Origin: Nocardioides daphniae
GTDB taxonomy: Bacteria > Actinomycetota > Actinomycetes > Propionibacteriales > Nocardioidaceae
Reading direction: 5' to 3'
Assembly: GCF_004777465.1 (NCBI RefSeq)
Contig: NZ_CP038462.1
Coordinates: forward strand, 3,100,001 to 3,164,000
DNA: 64,000 bases
Shown in pieces: positions 12,253-20,737 of the stretch. The notes under the pieces are model-generated. The model was not told where the DNA came from. It made no database searches and worked only from the letters and a program-made list of their open reading frames with translations. A program made the translations under genes and the position numbers. How positions within the stretch are numbered: position 1 is the stretch's first letter; each line of letters begins with the position of its first letter.

Positions 12253-14346
12253 TCAGGCGCCGGGCATCAGGCCGGTCCGGGCGATCGCCTCGTCCAGCGC
12301 CGGTGCGAGGGTCCGCGCGAAGGTGGCGGTGAGGTGGGAGTTGTCGAAGTAGACCGTCACGCCGCCCACCACGGGCTCGCAGCGCTCGGGGCCGCAGATC
12401 CGGTCGTTGACGTCGACGGAGACCACGCCCGGGGCGTCGATCCGCTGGACGGCCGTCACCGCCGGGTCGGGGTCGAGCGCCACCCAGGCGGAGCGCTCGC
12501 CCGCGCACGGGTCGGTCTCCGGCAGCGAGGCGGCCAGGCAGTCGGGGACGGAGTCGATGCCGCCGTCGCCCGGCGCCGGGGTGTCGTGCACGACGACGAC
12601 CCGGATGCCGGCGTCGGCGAAGCGGCGCAGCACCCGCTCGTAGCCCTCGACGAAGCCGTCGATGCTCGCCGCGCGGTGCGGGTCGCCGACGAGCGGCTGG
12701 CCGGTGCGGTTGGACATGACCACCAGGTCGGGCGCCCGCTCGACCACCTCGGTCACGGCGCGGTCGGTCCACGCCCGGCAGGCTCGGGTCTGGGCGGGGG
12801 TCTCGAGCCGCAGGTCGGCGTCGAGGGTGGCGCACTCGGAGACCAGCACGGTCGAGGTGCGCCAGCCCCGCTCGGCGCCGATCTCCTGCAGCGTCGGCAG
12901 CAAGTGCCCGGCGTGGGAGTTGCCGAAGAGGACCACGTCGTGGGCGGCGCCGGGCTCACCGAAGTCGCAGGTGACCAGCTTGAAGGCCGGCTTCCACGAC
13001 CAGCAGTCCCTGCCGCCCACCTGCGGGTAGGCCTCCGACTTGTCCTCGGCCGCCTGCACCGGCGACGGGACCGGCTCACCGGTCGGCTCGTCACAGGTGA
13101 GCGACGGGTCGAGCGCCCCGGCGCCCAGGCACGGGTCGTCGCTGGCGAGTGCTTGCCGTACGCGGTCCTCCGCCGCCGCCTGGCGCTGCTCGACGTGCAG
13201 CACGAGGGCTCCGCAGACGACGAGTACGCCGGCCATCCCGACCGCGCTCCAGCGGTAGGTGCGCCCGGTGCGGACGTTCCAGGCGGCTGTGCGGAAGGGG
13301 TCCTCGACCCAGCGCGTGGTGGCGGCCGCGAGCAGCAGGGTGAGCACCACGATGCCGGCCGCGTCGAGCAGCCCGAGCGGCGCGGAGAGGACGCCGACCA
13401 GCACCACCAGCGGCCAGTGCCACAGGTAGACCGAGTAGGAGACGTCGCCGAGCCACTGGGCTGGGCGCAGCCCGAGGAGGCCTCCGGGTGAGTACCAGCG
13501 CTGCGGCGTTCGCGCCCAGATCACTGCGGCCGCGCCGAGGACCGGCAGGGCCGCGGTCCACCCCGGGAAGGGGGTGGCGGAGTCATAGGTCACCGCAGCC
13601 GCGACGATGGCGACCAGGCCGAGCCAGCCGACGAGGATCCGTGCCCCGGCGGAGCGCTCGCTCGTGTCACGGTCGAGCAGGGCCAGGGCCACCAGGCCAC
13701 CGGCTGCCAGCTCCCAGATCCGGGTCGGCGTCACGAAGTAGGCGCGACCCGGATCGGTCGCGGTCAGGTGGACCGACCAGGCCAGCGAGGCCGCGGCGAC
13801 GGCGCCGAGGCCGACCGCCCACACCAGCTGCGGGCGTACGCCGGTGCGTCGCGCCAGCCAGGCCAGCGCGCCCACCAGCAGCGGCCAGAAGAGGTAGAAC
13901 TGCTCCTCCACCGCGAGTGACCAGTAGTGCTGGACGCCGGTCGCGGCGTCGTCGGCCGCCAGGTAGTCGACGGCGTCGGCGGCCAGCAACCAGTTGACGA
14001 CGTAGAGCGTGGCGCCGCCGGCCTGCCGGGCGGTGGCGTCCCAGAGCGTCTCCGGCCCGACCAGCCAGGTCGCGACCACCGTCACGGCCAGCACGAGCAG
14101 CGAGGCCGGCAGCAGCCGTCGGGCCCGGCGCGCCCAGAAGGCGGCGAAGTCGGCCGCGCGCCGGGGCGGGCGGGCCAGGAGGTGCGAGGTGATCAGGAAG
14201 CCGGAGATGACGAAGAAGACGTCGACCCCGACGAATCCGCCACGCAGCGACTCCGGCGCCACGTGGTAGGCGACGACCACGCCGACCGCGAGGGCGCGCA
14301 GGCCCTGGATGTCGGTGCGCGGGGCGCGCGCGGTCGGGGGAGCCAT
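12253..14346 (-). CDS. OafA/YrhL-type acyltransferase 3 with C-terminal SGNH domain
   Basis: A 697-residue, two-part enzyme. Residues 10-350 are the multi-helix acyltransferase-3 domain, with the motif IQGLRALAVGVVVAYHV, the catalytic His28, FFVISGFLIT, the EEQFYLFWP region and SVYLWHWPLV. A last membrane segment near 368-385 leads to an extracytoplasmic SGNH hydrolase-like domain. That domain has the nucleophile motif GNSHAGH (Ser477) and a C-terminal NSHLT that supplies the His. Such proteins O-acetylate cell-surface polysaccharides, peptidoglycan or glycolipids by moving acyl groups across the membrane. It diverges from lhgO across 51 bp. Confidence 0.92.
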   Translation of the reverse strand: MAPPTARAPRTDIQGLRALAVGVVVAYHVAPESLRGGFVGVDVFFVISGFLITSHLLARPPRRAADFAAFWARRARRLLPASLLVLAVTVVATWLVGPETLWDATARQAGGATLYVVNWLLAADAVDYLAADDAATGVQHYWSLAVEEQFYLFWPLLVGALAWLARRTGVRPQLVWAVGLGAVAAASLAWSVHLTATDPGRAYFVTPTRIWELAAGGLVALALLDRDTSERSAGARILVGWLGLVAIVAAAVTYDSATPFPGWTAALPVLGAAAVIWARTPQRWYSPGGLLGLRPAQWLGDVSYSVYLWHWPLVVLVGVLSAPLGLLDAAGIVVLTLLLAAATTRWVEDPFRTAAWNVRTGRTYRWSAVGMAGVLVVCGALVLHVEQRQAAAEDRVRQALASDDPCLGAGALDPSLTCDEPTGEPVPSPVQAAEDKSEAYPQVGGRDCWSWKPAFKLVTCDFGEPGAAHDVVLFGNSHAGHLLPTLQEIGAERGWRTSTVLVSECATLDADLRLETPAQTRACRAWTDRAVTEVVERAPDLVVMSNRTGQPLVGDPHRAASIDGFVEGYERVLRRFADAGIRVVVVHDTPAPGDGGIDSVPDCLAASLPETDPCAGERSAWVALDPDPAVTAVQRIDAPGVVSVDVNDRICGPERCEPVVGGVTVYFDNSHLTATFARTLAPALDEAIARTGLMPGA

Positions 14347-14397
14347 GGCGCCACATCCTTTCAGGGTCGCTGCGCCGCGGCGGGAACGGCCGCGACA

Positions 14398-15621
14398 ATG
14401 GACGCCATGTCCTCGAGCGCTGCGTACGACCTGGTGGTGGTCGGCGGCGGCATCGTCGGCCTGGCATGCGCGCGCGAGTGGCTGCGGCATCGGCCCGGGG
14501 CGCGCGTCGCCGTGGTGGAGGCGGAGGCGGAGGTGGCGGCCCACCAGACCGGCCACAACTCCGGCGTCGTGCACGGTGGCCTCTACTACGAGCCCGGGTC
14601 GCTCAAGGCACGGCTCTGCGTCGAGGGCGCGGCGATGATGTACGCCTACGCCGCCGAGCACGGCATCGCCCATGAGCGCTGCGGCAAGCTGGTCGTCGCG
14701 CTGCGTCCCGACGAGCTCGGCCGGCTCGACGAGCTGGAGCGGCGGGGTCACGCCAACCGGGTGCCGGGGCTGCGCCGGGTCGGCGCGGAGGAGCTGCGCG
14801 AGGTCGAGCCGAACGCGACCGGCATCGCGGCGCTGCACGCGCCCGGCACCGGGATCATCGACTACGCGGCGGTGGCGCGTCAGGTGGCGCGCGACCTGGA
14901 GGCGGCGGGCGCCGAGGTGCTGCTGTCGACCCGGGTGACGGGGCTGCGCGAGGACGCCTCCTGCGTGGTCGAGGCGGTGGGGCCGACGGGTCCGGTCCGC
15001 CTGCGCGCCGCCCGGGTGATCACCTGCGGCGGCCTGTGGGCCGACCGGATGGCACGCGTCTCGGGGGCCGACCCGGACCCGCGCATCGTGCCGTTCCGCG
15101 GGGCGTACCTGCGGTTGAAGCCGACCGCGACGCCGGTGGTGCGCGGCATGGTCTACCCGGTGCCCGACCCGGCGCTGCCGTTCCTGGGCGTGCACGTGCA
15201 CCGCACGATCGACGGCCACGTGATGATCGGCCCGACCGCGATGCTGGTGGGCTCGCGCGACGGCTACCGGCTCTCCACGCTGCGCCCCCGCGACCTCGCC
15301 GAGACCCTCGCCTGGCCCGGTACGTGGCGGGTCGCCCGCCGCTTCTGGCGCACCGGCGTCGACGAGGTCGCCACCGCGGCGAGCAGGCGGCGTCAGCTCG
15401 CCGCCGCGAGGGCGTACGTCCCGTCCCTGCGCGCCGAGGAGCTCGACGGCACGCAGCACGCCGGAGTGCGCGCCCAGGCCGTAGGCCGTGACGGCACCCT
15501 GGTCGACGACTTCGTGCTGTCGCGCAGCGGCGCCGTGACCCACGTACGCAACGCCCCCTCCCCCGCGGCGACCTCGGCGTTCGCGCTGGCGCGGGAACTG
15601 GTGGACCGGGTGAAGGCTTGA
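14398..15621 (+). CDS. lhgO: L-2-hydroxyglutarate oxidase (LhgO)
   Basis: An FAD-dependent enzyme that oxidises L-2-hydroxyglutarate to 2-oxoglutarate at the membrane and feeds electrons to the quinone pool. The N-terminal dinucleotide fold is VVVGGGIVGLA; HNSGVVHGGLYYEPGSLKA is the diagnostic LhgO stretch, and GTGIIDY and RGAYLRL also match. The length of about 407 residues is normal. ATG at 14398 is used; ATG at 14407 is an equal alternative. The 51 bp gap to the acyltransferase must hold both promoters. Confidence 0.88.
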   Translation: MDAMSSSAAYDLVVVGGGIVGLACAREWLRHRPGARVAVVEAEAEVAAHQTGHNSGVVHGGLYYEPGSLKARLCVEGAAMMYAYAAEHGIAHERCGKLVVALRPDELGRLDELERRGHANRVPGLRRVGAEELREVEPNATGIAALHAPGTGIIDYAAVARQVARDLEAAGAEVLLSTRVTGLREDASCVVEAVGPTGPVRLRAARVITCGGLWADRMARVSGADPDPRIVPFRGAYLRLKPTATPVVRGMVYPVPDPALPFLGVHVHRTIDGHVMIGPTAMLVGSRDGYRLSTLRPRDLAETLAWPGTWRVARRFWRTGVDEVATAASRRRQLAAARAYVPSLRAEELDGTQHAGVRAQAVGRDGTLVDDFVLSRSGAVTHVRNAPSPAATSAFALARELVDRVKA

Positions 15622-15627
15622 CGCCCG

Positions 15628-15887
15628 TTAGTCGAAGTCGGGTTCTTCTGCGACGGGACCGCCACCAATCGTGGCTTCCCACGCGCGGAACTTCTTCAGC
15701 TCCTCGCGGACGGTCTTCGCCACGAAGATGATGACGGCAGCGTCGTCGACCAGACCACCCGGCAGTCCATCGGGAACCAAGTCATCGGCGAGACGACGTA
15801 GATCAAACCAGCAACGACGAGCAGGAACGCGTCGAGCGGGATGTCACGGTACCGACCACGTGCGTAAGCAACGACCAGGCGCACCAA
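15628..15887 (-). pseudogene. DUF1232 (YkvA-like) membrane protein, broken
   Basis: The frame starting RLVVAYARGRYRDIPLDAFL continues through a membrane helix to VSPM. One base is then missing near 15782, and the second frame continues LVPDGLPGGLVDDAAVIIFVAK and ends in an acidic tail. The joined sequence is a recognisable DUF1232 domain (VSPxDLVPD...DDAAV). The N-terminal part normally found upstream is absent, and no convincing start is seen, so the gene is truncated as well as shifted. It sits at the lhgO-side edge of the accessory patch next to tRNA-Tyr. Confidence 0.6.
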
Positions 15888-15889
15888 GG

Positions 15890-16216
15890 TGCACCACCGA
15901 GCTGTCGGCGACCACGTCGGTGATCGAGCCGCTCCCGGACGACAGTCAGCCCCTGCTGCGAGCGGGGCGACACCCGGACGGCCGCCGGTTCCTGAAGGGG
16001 TTCGCCTCCTCGCCCAGCGCTGACAACGCCGTACTGCGCTCGCCTACTCCCATCCAGCACCTCAATCAGCGCAGCAGCCTGGCGCCGCTCACCGAGGACC
16101 GCGAGGACCTCGCCCGCCTCGACGGCAAGCGTGAGTCCCGGGACCAAGATGCTCTCCCTCCCGACGGGCCCCTCAGCCACGATCAGGTCCACAATGTCCA
16201 GGCGTGCTCTGGACAC
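15890..16216 (-). pseudogene. Degenerate ABC ATPase N-terminal fragment
   Basis: About 105 residues beginning MSRARLDIVDLIVAEGP. The stretch GLTLAVEAGEVLAVLGERRQAAALIEVLDG follows the pattern of the first two strands and P-loop helix of an ABC ATPase, but the Walker A GxxGxGK(S/T) is replaced by GERRQAAA. After QQGLTVVRERLDH, roughly where a Q-loop region would end, similarity stops and the frame drifts into the DUF1232 fragment. No signature or Walker B is present. The most likely explanation is a decayed remnant, but a small true protein cannot be excluded. Confidence 0.35.
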
Positions 16217-16258
16217 TTCTCCCCCGCGCGTCTTCTCCCCCCCCTCTGAGCATCGACC

Positions 16259-16640
16259 TCAGCTGGCCTTGGCCTCGAGGAACTCGAGTCGGTTGCCGAG
16301 CTTGTCAAAGGCGTAGAAGCGCTCGTGCCCAGGGAAGTTCTCGTCCCAGGTGACCTCGTGCCCGCCTTCCTCCAATCGTTGTGCGAGGGAACGGATGTGC
16401 TTCACCAGGATGCCGGGGTGAGCCTTCTTGGCGGGGCTGAAGTCCTCCTCCACACCGAGGTGCACCTCGAGCCCGCCCCCACGGAACCAGCAACCGCCGC
16501 GCGGCCAAGACCGGCGGCTTCTCCAGCTCAGTCATGCCGAGCACGTCTCCCCAGAAGGAGCGGCACTTGTCCTCCGCTCCCTTCGGAATCGCCAGCTGCA
16601 CGTGGTGCAGCCCTTCGAAGTTGTAACCGGTGTCAGTCAT
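16259..16640 (-). CDS. VOC (glyoxalase/bleomycin-resistance fold) family protein, with an apparent frameshift
   Basis: About 126 residues. The N-terminal half has LHHVQLAIPKGAEDKCRSFW, a metal-site His followed by the typical FYxxxLG-like helix. The second half has VHLGVEEDF, GHERFYAFDKLGNRLEFLE, the classic VOC ending with its Glu ligand. One base lost near 16501 separates the two frames. VOC enzymes bind a divalent metal and act on varied small molecules, so the substrate is unknown. The gene has lower G+C than its neighbours and sits between remnants next to tRNA-Tyr, suggesting that it came with transferred DNA. Confidence 0.7.
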
Positions 16641-16671
16641 GTTTCTGTCCTCTCTCGTTTTCGCTCAATGC

Positions 16672-17190
16672 TCACTGCCGTCGCGCCTCAGCCCGCGGTC
16701 GAGCTCGGCGCGACGGCCGCTTACCTCGGGCCTTGACGACAAACTCCTGCTCGTCACTCTTCACAATCTGGCCATCGGGCCCTTCGGTGCGAAAGACCCG
16801 ACCGCCCTGCCGGTGGATGAACACCAGCCCCGGAGCGTGCTCTCCTAGGTCGGTGACGTCCTCGACACGGATGCCGAAGGCCTCTCCGATGCGTAGGCCA
16901 AGGACTCGCATGATCCACCTGTCGAACTGGTGGACCACATGCATGTGGGCGGCCACTGCACGAGCACGCGTGAGTGAGATCGACACCCTCGGCTTGGCAG
17001 CGCCCTCGCGATCCTGCTCGCGCGCCTTCGGCAGGTTCGCATTGCCGAGACTGGCGTCGATCTCCAGACGCATGACGTCCCGGGCGTAGGTCACGACCTC
17101 CTTGAAGATCGACACCGGGTCCTTGGCTGTGCTGCGCTGCAGCACGTTGAACGTCGTGTCATCGTTGCGAGGACGCTTCCGCGCGAACAG
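16672..17190 (-). pseudogene. Tyrosine-recombinase (integrase) remnant
   Basis: The open frame contains ...RVSISLTRARAVAAHMHVVHQFDRWIMRVLGLRIGEAFGIRVEDV. The LGLRIGEAFGIRVEDV part matches the catalytic-domain start of phage-type tyrosine recombinases (first catalytic Arg in LR-x-GEA). The rest of the core (HxxR box and nucleophile Tyr) is missing, because the frame ends soon after FVVKARGKRPSRR. No proper start is seen, and the frame otherwise runs back through the tRNA gene. Position and orientation, immediately downstream of tRNA-Tyr on the same strand, are typical of an integrase left at a tRNA attachment site. Confidence 0.6.
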
Positions 17191-17335
17191 CAACCGTTCA
17201 CCTCTGGTGCTCAAAGGCTCGCTGGCGCCACTCACGCGGGAACGCCCACCAGGGGTCTCCTGGGGTGTTCGAGGGGTCGAACCCCGCGCGGCTTGAACAG
17301 AATCTTGAGCAAAGCCGGTCAAGAGGGGCCAATAA

Positions 17336-17359
17336 CGCCTCAGGCCCCCGCCTGAGGCG
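17336..17359 (-). terminator. Hairpin downstream of tRNA-Tyr
   Basis: A perfect 9-bp stem (CGCCTCAGG / CCTGAGGCG) with a 6-nt loop lies 23 nt after the tRNA 3' end. An alternative 9-bp stem CTCAGGCCC / GGGCCTGAG overlaps it (17339-17369). There is no T-run. It probably ends tRNA transcription. Confidence 0.5.
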
Positions 17360-17381
17360 AGGGCCTGAGTACCCACAAGGG

Positions 17382-17463
17382 TGGCAGGTGAAGGATTCGA
17401 ACCTTCGAAGGCTACGCCGACGGATTTACAGTCCGCTCCCATTGGCCGCTCGGGCAACCTGCC
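17382..17463 (-). tRNA. tRNA-Tyr (anticodon GTA)
   Basis: Read on the minus strand, the gene starts GGCAGGT and ends ACCTGCC plus discriminator A, giving a perfect 7-bp acceptor stem. The anticodon arm CGGACTGTAAATCCG holds anticodon GTA. The variable arm is long (class II), and the T-arm is AAGGTTCGAATCCTT. CCA is not encoded. A tyrosine-recombinase remnant lies next to its 3' end. Confidence 0.95.
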
Positions 17464-17508
17464 GTGGGTGCCGCCCGGATCCCGTTTGGGCCCGCGCAAC
17501 TACGGGAG

Positions 17509-17537
17509 AGAATAGCCCACGCACCGCGCGAGATGAA
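17509..17537 (-). promoter_or_regulatory. Probable promoter of tRNA-Tyr
   Basis: A TATTCT -10 box sits about 46 nt upstream of the tRNA 5' end. It is preceded, 17 nt away, by a weak -35 (TTCATC). The G+C-rich leader between it and the tRNA is unremarkable. Confidence 0.4.
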
Positions 17538-17573
17538 AAATCGCCCCGTACGAACCCCTTCAGGAGGGAACAC

Positions 17574-18065
17574 ATGGCCGACTCGTCGTTCGACATCGTG
17601 AGCAAGCTGGACCGCCAGGAGGTCGACAACGCGCTGGGCCAGACCGCTCGCGAGGTCTCCACCCGCTTCGACTTCAAGGGCACCGGCGCCACCATCGAGT
17701 GGCAGGGCGAGAAGGTCATCGAGATCTCCGCCTCGGCCGACGACCGCGCCAACGCCGTGCTCGACGTCTTCAAGACCAAGCTGGTCAAGCGTGACGTGTC
17801 GCTGAAGGTCCTCGACGCCTCCGAGCCGCGCCAGTCCGGCCAGGTCTCGAAGATCACGATCAACCTCAAGGAGGGCATCTCCTCGGAGGACGCGAAGAAG
17901 ATCTCCAAGCTGATCCGCGACGAGGGCCCCAAGGGCGTCAAGGCGCAGATCCAGGGCGAGGAGCTGCGCGTCTCCTCCAAGAAGCGCGACGACCTCCAGG
18001 AGGTCATCTCCCTGGTGAAGAGCCAGGACCTCGACTTCGCGGTGCAGTTCGTCAACTACCGCTGA
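17574..18065 (+). CDS. YajQ family cyclic di-GMP-binding protein (DUF520)
   Basis: A 163-residue protein colinear with Yaj[16 protein letters not shown] at the start, then TRFDFKG, two ferredoxin-like halves and [15 protein letters not shown] at the end. Some homologues bind c-di-GMP or nucleic acid; the role in actinobacteria is not established. A strong ribosome site (AGGAGGGA) lies 6 nt before the ATG. The gene ends a few bases before a long palindrome that can act as its terminator, and overlaps the tail of the decayed DUF559 frame on the other strand. Confidence 0.93.
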   Translation: MADSSFDIVSKLDRQEVDNALGQTAREVSTRFDFKGTGATIEWQGEKVIEISASADDRANAVLDVFKTKLVKRDVSLKVLDASEPRQSGQVSKITINLKEGISSEDAKKISKLIRDEGPKGVKAQIQGEELRVSSKKRDDLQEVISLVKSQDLDFAVQFVNYR

Positions 18066-18842
18066 CGCTTTTCCTCACTTACCGGAAGGTTCGAGTCACC
18101 TGGTGACTCGAACCTTCCGTCATGTTCGGCACCGCGGGCAACGTCGCGCGCGACCCACCCGCGCTGGCGGAGCAGGTCAGCCATCCGCGCGGCGGTCTCG
18201 CAGGGCGTGTGGAAGACCTGCCCCCATCCCCACCTCACCGTGAGGTGGCCGGCCGCAGCAGCCGCCGCGTCCCGCGCAAGGTCGGCGTAGCGATCGTGGG
18301 CGAGCGAGTGGAAGTCGCGGGTCGAGCTCCACCACCACCTTGGCCTGCTCGTAGAGGACGTCGTGGTGCGCCCGCATCCCGGGGATCGTCGCCTGACGAC
18401 GGCCCCCGGCAGGCCGTGGGGACGCTCGACCCGCGTCAGGTAGCCGTGCTCCAGGACCGAGTCGGTCCCGTCCGACAGGTCAGCGAGCACGGCCGTGACC
18501 AAGGGTCTGTGCGCGAGCTTCGTACGGCTGCCCAAGGCCGCGGCCAGGCTCTCGGCCGACACGACTCGGGCTTGCACGGCGTCGGCGAGGACCGCGATCA
18601 CCGCGAACTCGCCCTGGGCGATGGCCGCGCTGTCGAGCACGGCTTCCTCCGTCCGCATCCGGAATGGGGACGCGCACCAGCTCGTCCGCTCCCCCAGCCC
18701 GGTCACCCGTCAGGACGCGGCGCCTGACCAGACGTCGTACGTCGTGGACCTGCAGGCCGCACGCCAGCAGCTGTCGACGCGTGACGAGGCCGTCCTGCTG
18801 GCGCGCGCTCCACTCCCACTGCACCCGCCGATCGTCACGCAT
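18056..18842 (-). pseudogene. AbiEi-type HTH / DUF559 (Vsr-like endonuclease fold) protein, decayed
   Basis: The N-terminus from ATG at 18842 has the winged-helix pattern DGLVTRRQLLACGLQVHDVRRLVRRRVLT of AbiEi-like proteins. Immediately after VLTG the frame shifts, and the sequence resumes with ERTSWCASPFRMRTEEAVLD. The roughly 80-90 residues that full-length relatives have in between (the VHPGVYVDHTG region) are gone. The DUF559 part then shows SVLEHGYLTRVERPHGLPG, a Vsr-like catalytic region, broken again near 18395 and 18310 (KVVVELD... / DFHSLAHDRYADLARD), and ends with GWGQVFHTPC. A large internal deletion plus several shifts indicates true decay, not just sequencing error. Long palindromes bracket it. 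Confidence 0.7.
18083..18119. repeat. Long perfect palindrome, left copy
   Basis: Two 18-nt arms (CGGAAGGTTCGAGTCACC and its exact complement) are separated by a single T. It lies between the yajQ stop and the decayed DUF559 gene and can terminate both. The same palindrome recurs 800 bp away at 18883-18923, on the other side of the DUF559 gene. Confidence 0.9.
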
Positions 18843-18882
18843 CCCCCGACAGCCCGCAGACCTCCCTGTGGACAACGAAGTC

Positions 18883-18923
18883 AGCGGAAGGTTCGAGCCA
18901 CCAGGTGACTCGAACCTTCCGCT
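18883..18923. repeat. Long palindrome, right copy
   Basis: Arms of 20 nt (AGCGGAAGGTTCGAGCCACC / GGTGACTCGAACCTTCCGCT) with one mismatch and a single A in the centre. The core is the same as the palindrome at 18083-18119, apart from that mismatch and the central base. It lies 18 nt beyond the cysA stop and 41 nt upstream of the DUF559 start, so it can serve as terminator of the sulfate operon. Confidence 0.88.
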
Positions 18924-18940
18924 GTCGTGACTGCGGCGCG

Positions 18941-19931
18941 TCAGGTACGCGCGTGCCCACCCACCGACGCAGTCGTCGGCATGATGGTCGCCCCGGCGAG
19001 CGGGGTGAGCCACACGGTGCCGCCCTCGCGTACGCCGAGGCCGTTGGCCAGGGTGCGGGTGAGCTGCACGTGCACCTCCTCGCCGTCGAGGGTGTGCACG
19101 GTGAGGCGCACCTCGAAGCCGATCCGCAGGATGCGGGCGACGGTGCCCTCGACGGCGCGGTCGAGCAGCGGGCTCGTCGACACCTCGATGTCGTGCGGAC
19201 GGATCGCCTGGCCACCCAGGGTGGTGACCTCGCCGAGGAAGCTCATGACGAAGTCGTTGGCGGGCTCGTCGTAGAGCTGGTCGGGGGTGCCGACCTGCTC
19301 GACGCGTCCGTTGTTGATGACCACGATCTCGTCGGAGACCTCGAGGGCCTCCTCCTGGTCGTGGGTCACGAAGACGGTGGTCACGTGGACCTCGTCGTGG
19401 AGGCGCCGCAGCAGTCGCGCAGCTCCTTGCGGACCTTCGCGTCGAGCGCGCCGAACGGCTCGTCGAGCAGCAGCACGCTGGGCTCGACGGCCAGGGCCCG
19501 CGCCAGCGCCATGCGCTGGCGCTGACCGCCGGAGAGCTGCGAGGGGAGCCGGTGGGCGAACTGGTCGAGATGGACGAGCTTGAGCAGCTCGTGCACCCGG
19601 TCGCGGATCTCCTCCTTGGGCTTCTTGCGGATCTCCAGGCCGAAGGCGACGTTCTTCGCCACGGTCAGTGCTTGAACGCTGCGTAGTGCTGGAAGACGAA
19701 GCCGACGTTGCGCTTCTGCGGCGCCAGCCGGGTCGCGTCGACGCCCTCGATCTCGATGGTGCCGGAGTCGGCGGACTCCAGGCCCGCGATGACGCGCAGC
19801 AGGGTGGACTTGCCGCCACCGCTGGGACCCAGCAGGGCGGTCAGCTGACCGGTGGGGATGGAGACGTTGACGTCCTCGAGGGCGACGAAGTCCCCGAAGC
19901 GCTTGGTCACTCCCTTGACCTCGATGCTCAT
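18941..19931 (-). CDS. cysA: Sulfate/thiosulfate ABC transporter ATP-binding protein, with two apparent frameshifts
   Basis: Energises sulfate uptake with CysT, CysW and the binding protein. The parts are Walker A GPSGGGKS (residues 35-42), Q-loop [11 protein letters not shown], signature [14 protein letters not shown], Walker [12 protein letters not shown] and H-loop [13 protein letters not shown]-terminal TOBE-like domain ends in [18 protein letters not shown]. Two single-base losses, near 19667 (a C) and 19413 (a G), split it into three frames; repaired, it has about 330 residues. Its ATG overlaps the cysW stop (ATGA). Confidence 0.9.
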
Positions 19932-20737
19932 GCGTGTGCTTCCTTCTCGTCAGAGTGACTGGGGCGGATCAGGGCGACGACGACGATGCAGACGACCGAG
20001 ACCATCGCGAGCAGGAAGGCCACTGCGTACGCCTCCTGGGCCGCGAAGTTCAGGTACTTCTCCTCCACCACCAGCGTCGCGGTGCGGGTCTCGCCGAGCA
20101 CGTTGCCCGACACGACCTTCACGGCACCGAACTCGCCCAGCGAGCGGGCCAGCGAGAGGACGACGCCGTAGACGATCGCCCACTTGATGCCGGGCAGGGT
20201 GATCCGGAAGAACGTCTGGACGGCGTTGGCGCCGAGGCTGCGCGCCGCCACCTCCTGGTCGGTCCCGATCTCCTCGAGCACCGGCACCACCTCGCGGATC
20301 ACCAGCGGCAGGGCCACGAAGGCCGTGGCCATGACGATGCCGGGGGTGGAGAAGATGACCTGCAGGCCGATCGACTCCAGGAACGGCCCGAACCAGCCGT
20401 CCCGTCCGTTGTAGACCAGCACCAGGGCCAGGCCCACCACGATGGGCGAGACCGACAGCGGCAGGTCGATGAGCGCGCTGAGGGCGCGCTTGCCCCAGAA
20501 GTCGTACCGCACGAGCAGCAGCGACATCCCGACCCCGAAGAAGAGGTTGATGACGACCGCGAAGAAGGCGGCGGTCGCAGTCAGCCGCAGCGCGGCCTGG
20601 ATGTCGGTGTCCTGCAGCATCTCCAGGAAGGCCTGCGGCCCTCCGTCGAAGGTGTTGACCACGACCAGCGAGACCGGCCAGGCCACGAGCAGGAAGAGGT
20701 AGGCGACGACGATCGCGATACGGATCCACTTAGCCAC
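19928..20737 (-). CDS. cysW: Sulfate ABC transporter permease CysW
   Basis: A 269-residue inner-membrane protein with six helices. The EAA loop is [34 protein letters not shown], which docks the CysA ATPase. [18 protein letters not shown] is a CysW hallmark. The GTG start lies within the last codons of cysT (8-nt overlap), and its stop overlaps cysA. It forms the sulfate channel together with CysT. Confidence 0.93.
   Translation of the reverse strand: MAKWIRIAIVVAYLFLLVAWPVSLVVVNTFDGGPQAFLEMLQDTDIQAALRLTATAAFFAVVINLFFGVGMSLLLVRYDFWGKRALSALIDLPLSVSPIVVGLALVLVYNGRDGWFGPFLESIGLQVIFSTPGIVMATAFVALPLVIREVVPVLEEIGTDQEVAARSLGANAVQTFFRITLPGIKWAIVYGVVLSLARSLGEFGAVKVVSGNVLGETRTATLVVEEKYLNFAAQEAYAVAFLLAMVSVVCIVVVALIRPSHSDEKEAHA

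Noticed and set aside
15671-16249. A plus-strand frame of 192 codons through the accessory patch
   Set aside because: It is the complement of the broken DUF1232 gene and the ABC fragment, Ser/Arg/Pro-rich, with no recognisable feature.
17273-17285. GGGGTCGAACCCC, resembling a tRNA T-arm
   Set aside because: No acceptor, anticodon or D-arm can be folded around it; it is a simple short palindrome within the accessory patch.
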